Source: Siphonodentalium dalli
Lineage: Eukaryota; Mollusca; Scaphopoda; Gadilida; Siphonodentaliidae
NCBI GenBank assembly: GCA_032622095.1
Contig: CP136066.1
Coordinates: 200,406,978-200,470,977, forward strand
Length of the DNA: 64,000 bases
Direction: 5' to 3'
The notes beneath the pieces were generated by a model that saw only the letters and a program-made list of their open reading frames with translations, did not search any database and was not told where the DNA came from. The translations under genes and the position numbers were made by a program. Positions 61,676 through 64,000 of this stretch are shown piece after piece. Positions within the stretch are counted from its first letter, which is position 1. Every line of letters starts with the position of its first letter.

Positions 61676-62208
61676 TCCTACTAAAATAAACGATTCCTTC
61701 TGCACTTGTATTAATGTATTATCTATCGTCTGCTTACATTTCCTGAAAACCCCTCCTGATAAATAATAGACCATTCCGACGTATATAGAAAGTGTATATT
61801 GCTTGCTGCCAAGTCATCATATCGGACCGTGAACCAGTTGACTATAATTGTGTTGCTGAAAGTGTTTATCACGACACATATTAAGGGCGTGCGCCAATGC
61901 ATTATCTCTTTCTTTACTAAATGGATCACCCCATCAGTTATACGTTGGAGTGGTCAATTTTTCAACAGGATGGATGTTCAGGAAATATAATCAGACGACA
62001 GGCAGAGGAACATATTATGAATGTGTAGATGCTGTATAATAATTTGCGATGTAGATCATAGACCTATAGCAGATCGTATATTGTCGCGCTGCATTGAAAC
62101 AACTAAACAGTTGCAGTGTGTGGCTAATATAACATCAAATGTGTCTCAGTTGTGTGACTACACATAAGTATATCACTAACAGTGTCGAAAATATTTTATT
62201 TGAATATA

Positions 62209-62645
62209 TGTGACCCGCCATATCAAATCCAGTCGTAAGTCGGGATTGTTTTACCATGTGCCAATGCATTCTCTTATATATGCGAGTCGACCATAGGTCG
62301 CCTCGCATATATAAGAGAATGCATTGGCCTAACAATTGTTTACAATTTTAATAATTTTTTCTTGTATTCTTTAACAATTTTATAATTTCACCCATACAGA
62401 GCCCCAGACAAACATGAGCAGACGACACTCTTCTATATGCTTCTATATATGTGTGGGGCTCCCTGCAGGGTAATGGATGTTTTTTATTGTATGTCCTAAA
62501 AATTGTAAGAAACATTTATTTAAAAAAAAAGATAAAATATTGTTAGGCCAATGCATTCCATCGGTCGCCTCGCATATATAAGAGAATGCATTGGCACAGG
62601 GTACAAAATCCCGTCTTACGACTGGATTTGATATGGCGGGTCACA
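62209..62645. mobile_element. MITE, family A, copy 2
   Basis: Same ends; TA-rich flanks (ATATA on the left, TATATA on the right). The right-hand hairpin has lost most of one arm (CCAATGCATTCCATCGG). Confidence 0.85.
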
Positions 62646-62649
62646 TATA

Positions 62650-63940
62650 TAATAGCATTTACAGAAACCTTGCTATTAATTTGACTCACCCATTGCCATG
62701 ATTGCTGTTTTAAAGTTTTCCGACCAATATATCCGAAATGAACGAGTGCTAGCCCGACCGGTGCGAGAATAACACCAGTTTGAAGTGGTCTCTTGAGTCC
62801 TTCAGTTGGTAGCACGAAAAGTAAAGATAAGATAACCCTCTCTGTTTGAGATGCTCGTATCCCTCAAACAAAACAGCAAACAATAGTGAAATTTACAGAG
62901 TGTGAATTTCGCTATATCCTGTACATATTTACTCCAACTGAGAGATGCTGGTAAGTACTACAAGATCCTAAGAAAACATTAAAATCTCCGATGTTCGCGA
63001 GTTATCCCTCCGTCCACCGTGCTGATGGCGCACACGAAATTATTTTCTACATCCAAAGAACCGTGTCACTTTGCGTGATGAATAATAATCCAAGGTGATA
63101 AAAGTCACATTTTGACGTATGTTGGCTTGGTTAAGTTTAACCAGAAGCTAAAACAATAACTCAGGCAATAAAAAGTTAGAAGTGTAAATCCACGAACGAG
63201 CAAGGAATTGCACAGATGCTACCGATCGGGCTTAGCTTTCCCCAAATGAAGAAATCTTGAAACACCGGTTGCGCGTGACATCTGGCCACGTGAATAATTT
63301 ACATCACGTTGACTCTGGCTCTCCGAAGTCACCAGCGTCGCACATCTGGCATTATTAACCGATTATCTTGCCGATTTTGCTCATCAAAATTGCGAATTTG
63401 GAAAGTGGTCGCCATCTTAAAGTATATGTATTTGTTTTTAAATTAGTTTGACTGTTTTTGTTTGTATTTGATAATAATTAAACTCGCAAGTTCCAGAGTT
63501 AAAGGTGAATAATAGGTTTAATTCAGCCGACCGTGACCAGCAAGTCATGCGAGCGACGACGAAGAAAATTCATGCATGTCGAGTTTATATTTAATTTCAT
63601 TTCAGCATCAGTGATTTTGAAATATGTCATATACAATGTGAACACTACTCTAATTCTATAGGCACTGAGCCTGTTAAAAGTACTACAGCTTTGTACGGGG
63701 TCATGACCCCAAACTCTTTATGAATTGGTCATTCAGAATATCAATGTATGACACTTTCATCACTTCAAACGCGTTCCTTTCGAAATACATCCAATGTATG
63801 TTAATCAACAAAATAGTAATGAAGATTTTCGCATCAGGTTCTTAGTTTATAGTTGTTCAGATTATCGCAAAACCTGCTCAGGATTATGTTTCTATCCTCC
63901 ATTAGGCTCCATACTGATCTTCCGCATATTATTAAAGTGA
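62650..63940. other. No gene confirmed apart from a possible 5' exon
   Basis: Contains the weak exon candidate at 62690. No promoter element was recognised. A family N MITE begins near 63946 and runs off the window. Confidence 0.35.
62690..62699 (-). CDS. Possible 5' coding exon end (ATG GCA ATG G|gtgagt)
   Basis: On the minus strand a short ATG-led sequence is cut by a strong donor in phase 1, the phase needed by the sushi exon 28 kb away. Direct joining would give no signal peptide, so intermediate exons would be required. It could equally belong to another gene or be chance. Confidence 0.2.
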
Positions 63941-64000
63941 ATCATAAAGGCACGGGCGGCGTTCGTTGCAGAAATATTCTTATTTGTTCAAATCGCCATC

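Overview
This window is AT-rich, intron-containing eukaryotic (metazoan) DNA. The only confident host gene is a minus-strand gene. Its last five coding exons encode a sushi/CCP module, a transmembrane helix and a charged, tyrosine-containing cytoplasmic tail, with GT-AG introns of about 1.75-3.1 kb and splice phases that agree at every junction. Sushi modules on a type I membrane protein, animal-style splicing and mobile elements of the Helitron, hAT, CR1/L2-like LINE and TTAA-MITE kinds point to an invertebrate animal, probably marine. I cannot name the species.

Layout. 1-20500: no host gene recognised. It holds degenerate LINE pieces (about 1100-1600 minus, 7183-7512 plus, 10090-10860 plus), three copies of a ~690-bp TIR element whose ends read TGGCTGCGGACAC, three copies of a ~500-bp foldback MITE, and a complete non-autonomous Helitron (8770-9567) with a 122-bp internal tandem array. 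21800-23890: a ~100-bp tandem repeat interrupted, with a TA target duplication, by a 1.47-kb TIR element (22112-23585) that carries a SAM-domain first exon and a ~72-bp minisatellite. 23962-34455: the sushi-TM gene on the minus strand, its introns packed with MITEs. 34600-35000: a long ATC-type microsatellite. 37845-45156: a tandem segmental duplication whose second copy lacks a 2.86-kb middle block; that block contains a dead hAT element with a BED-finger remnant. 46200-51105: foldback elements and a ~390-bp satellite. 51100-64000: LINE endonuclease and tail fragments, more TTAA MITEs, a GGTGATTCTC-type minisatellite, a CT microsatellite, and near the right end a possible 5' exon.

TTAA-flanked, piggyBac-type non-autonomous elements dominate: at least seven TIR families can be separated. 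Several of them, and one family without TTAA ends, carry the same ~75-bp near-perfect hairpin (CCAATGCATTCTCTTATA...), often as two hairpins in mirror orientation. This shared hairpin cassette is the most unusual feature of the window. Next come a 63-bp tandem repeat that copies the 3' end of a sushi-gene exon with its splice sites, giving candidate 24-nt microexons, and a MITE whose end lies 23 bp from the splice acceptor of the same exon.
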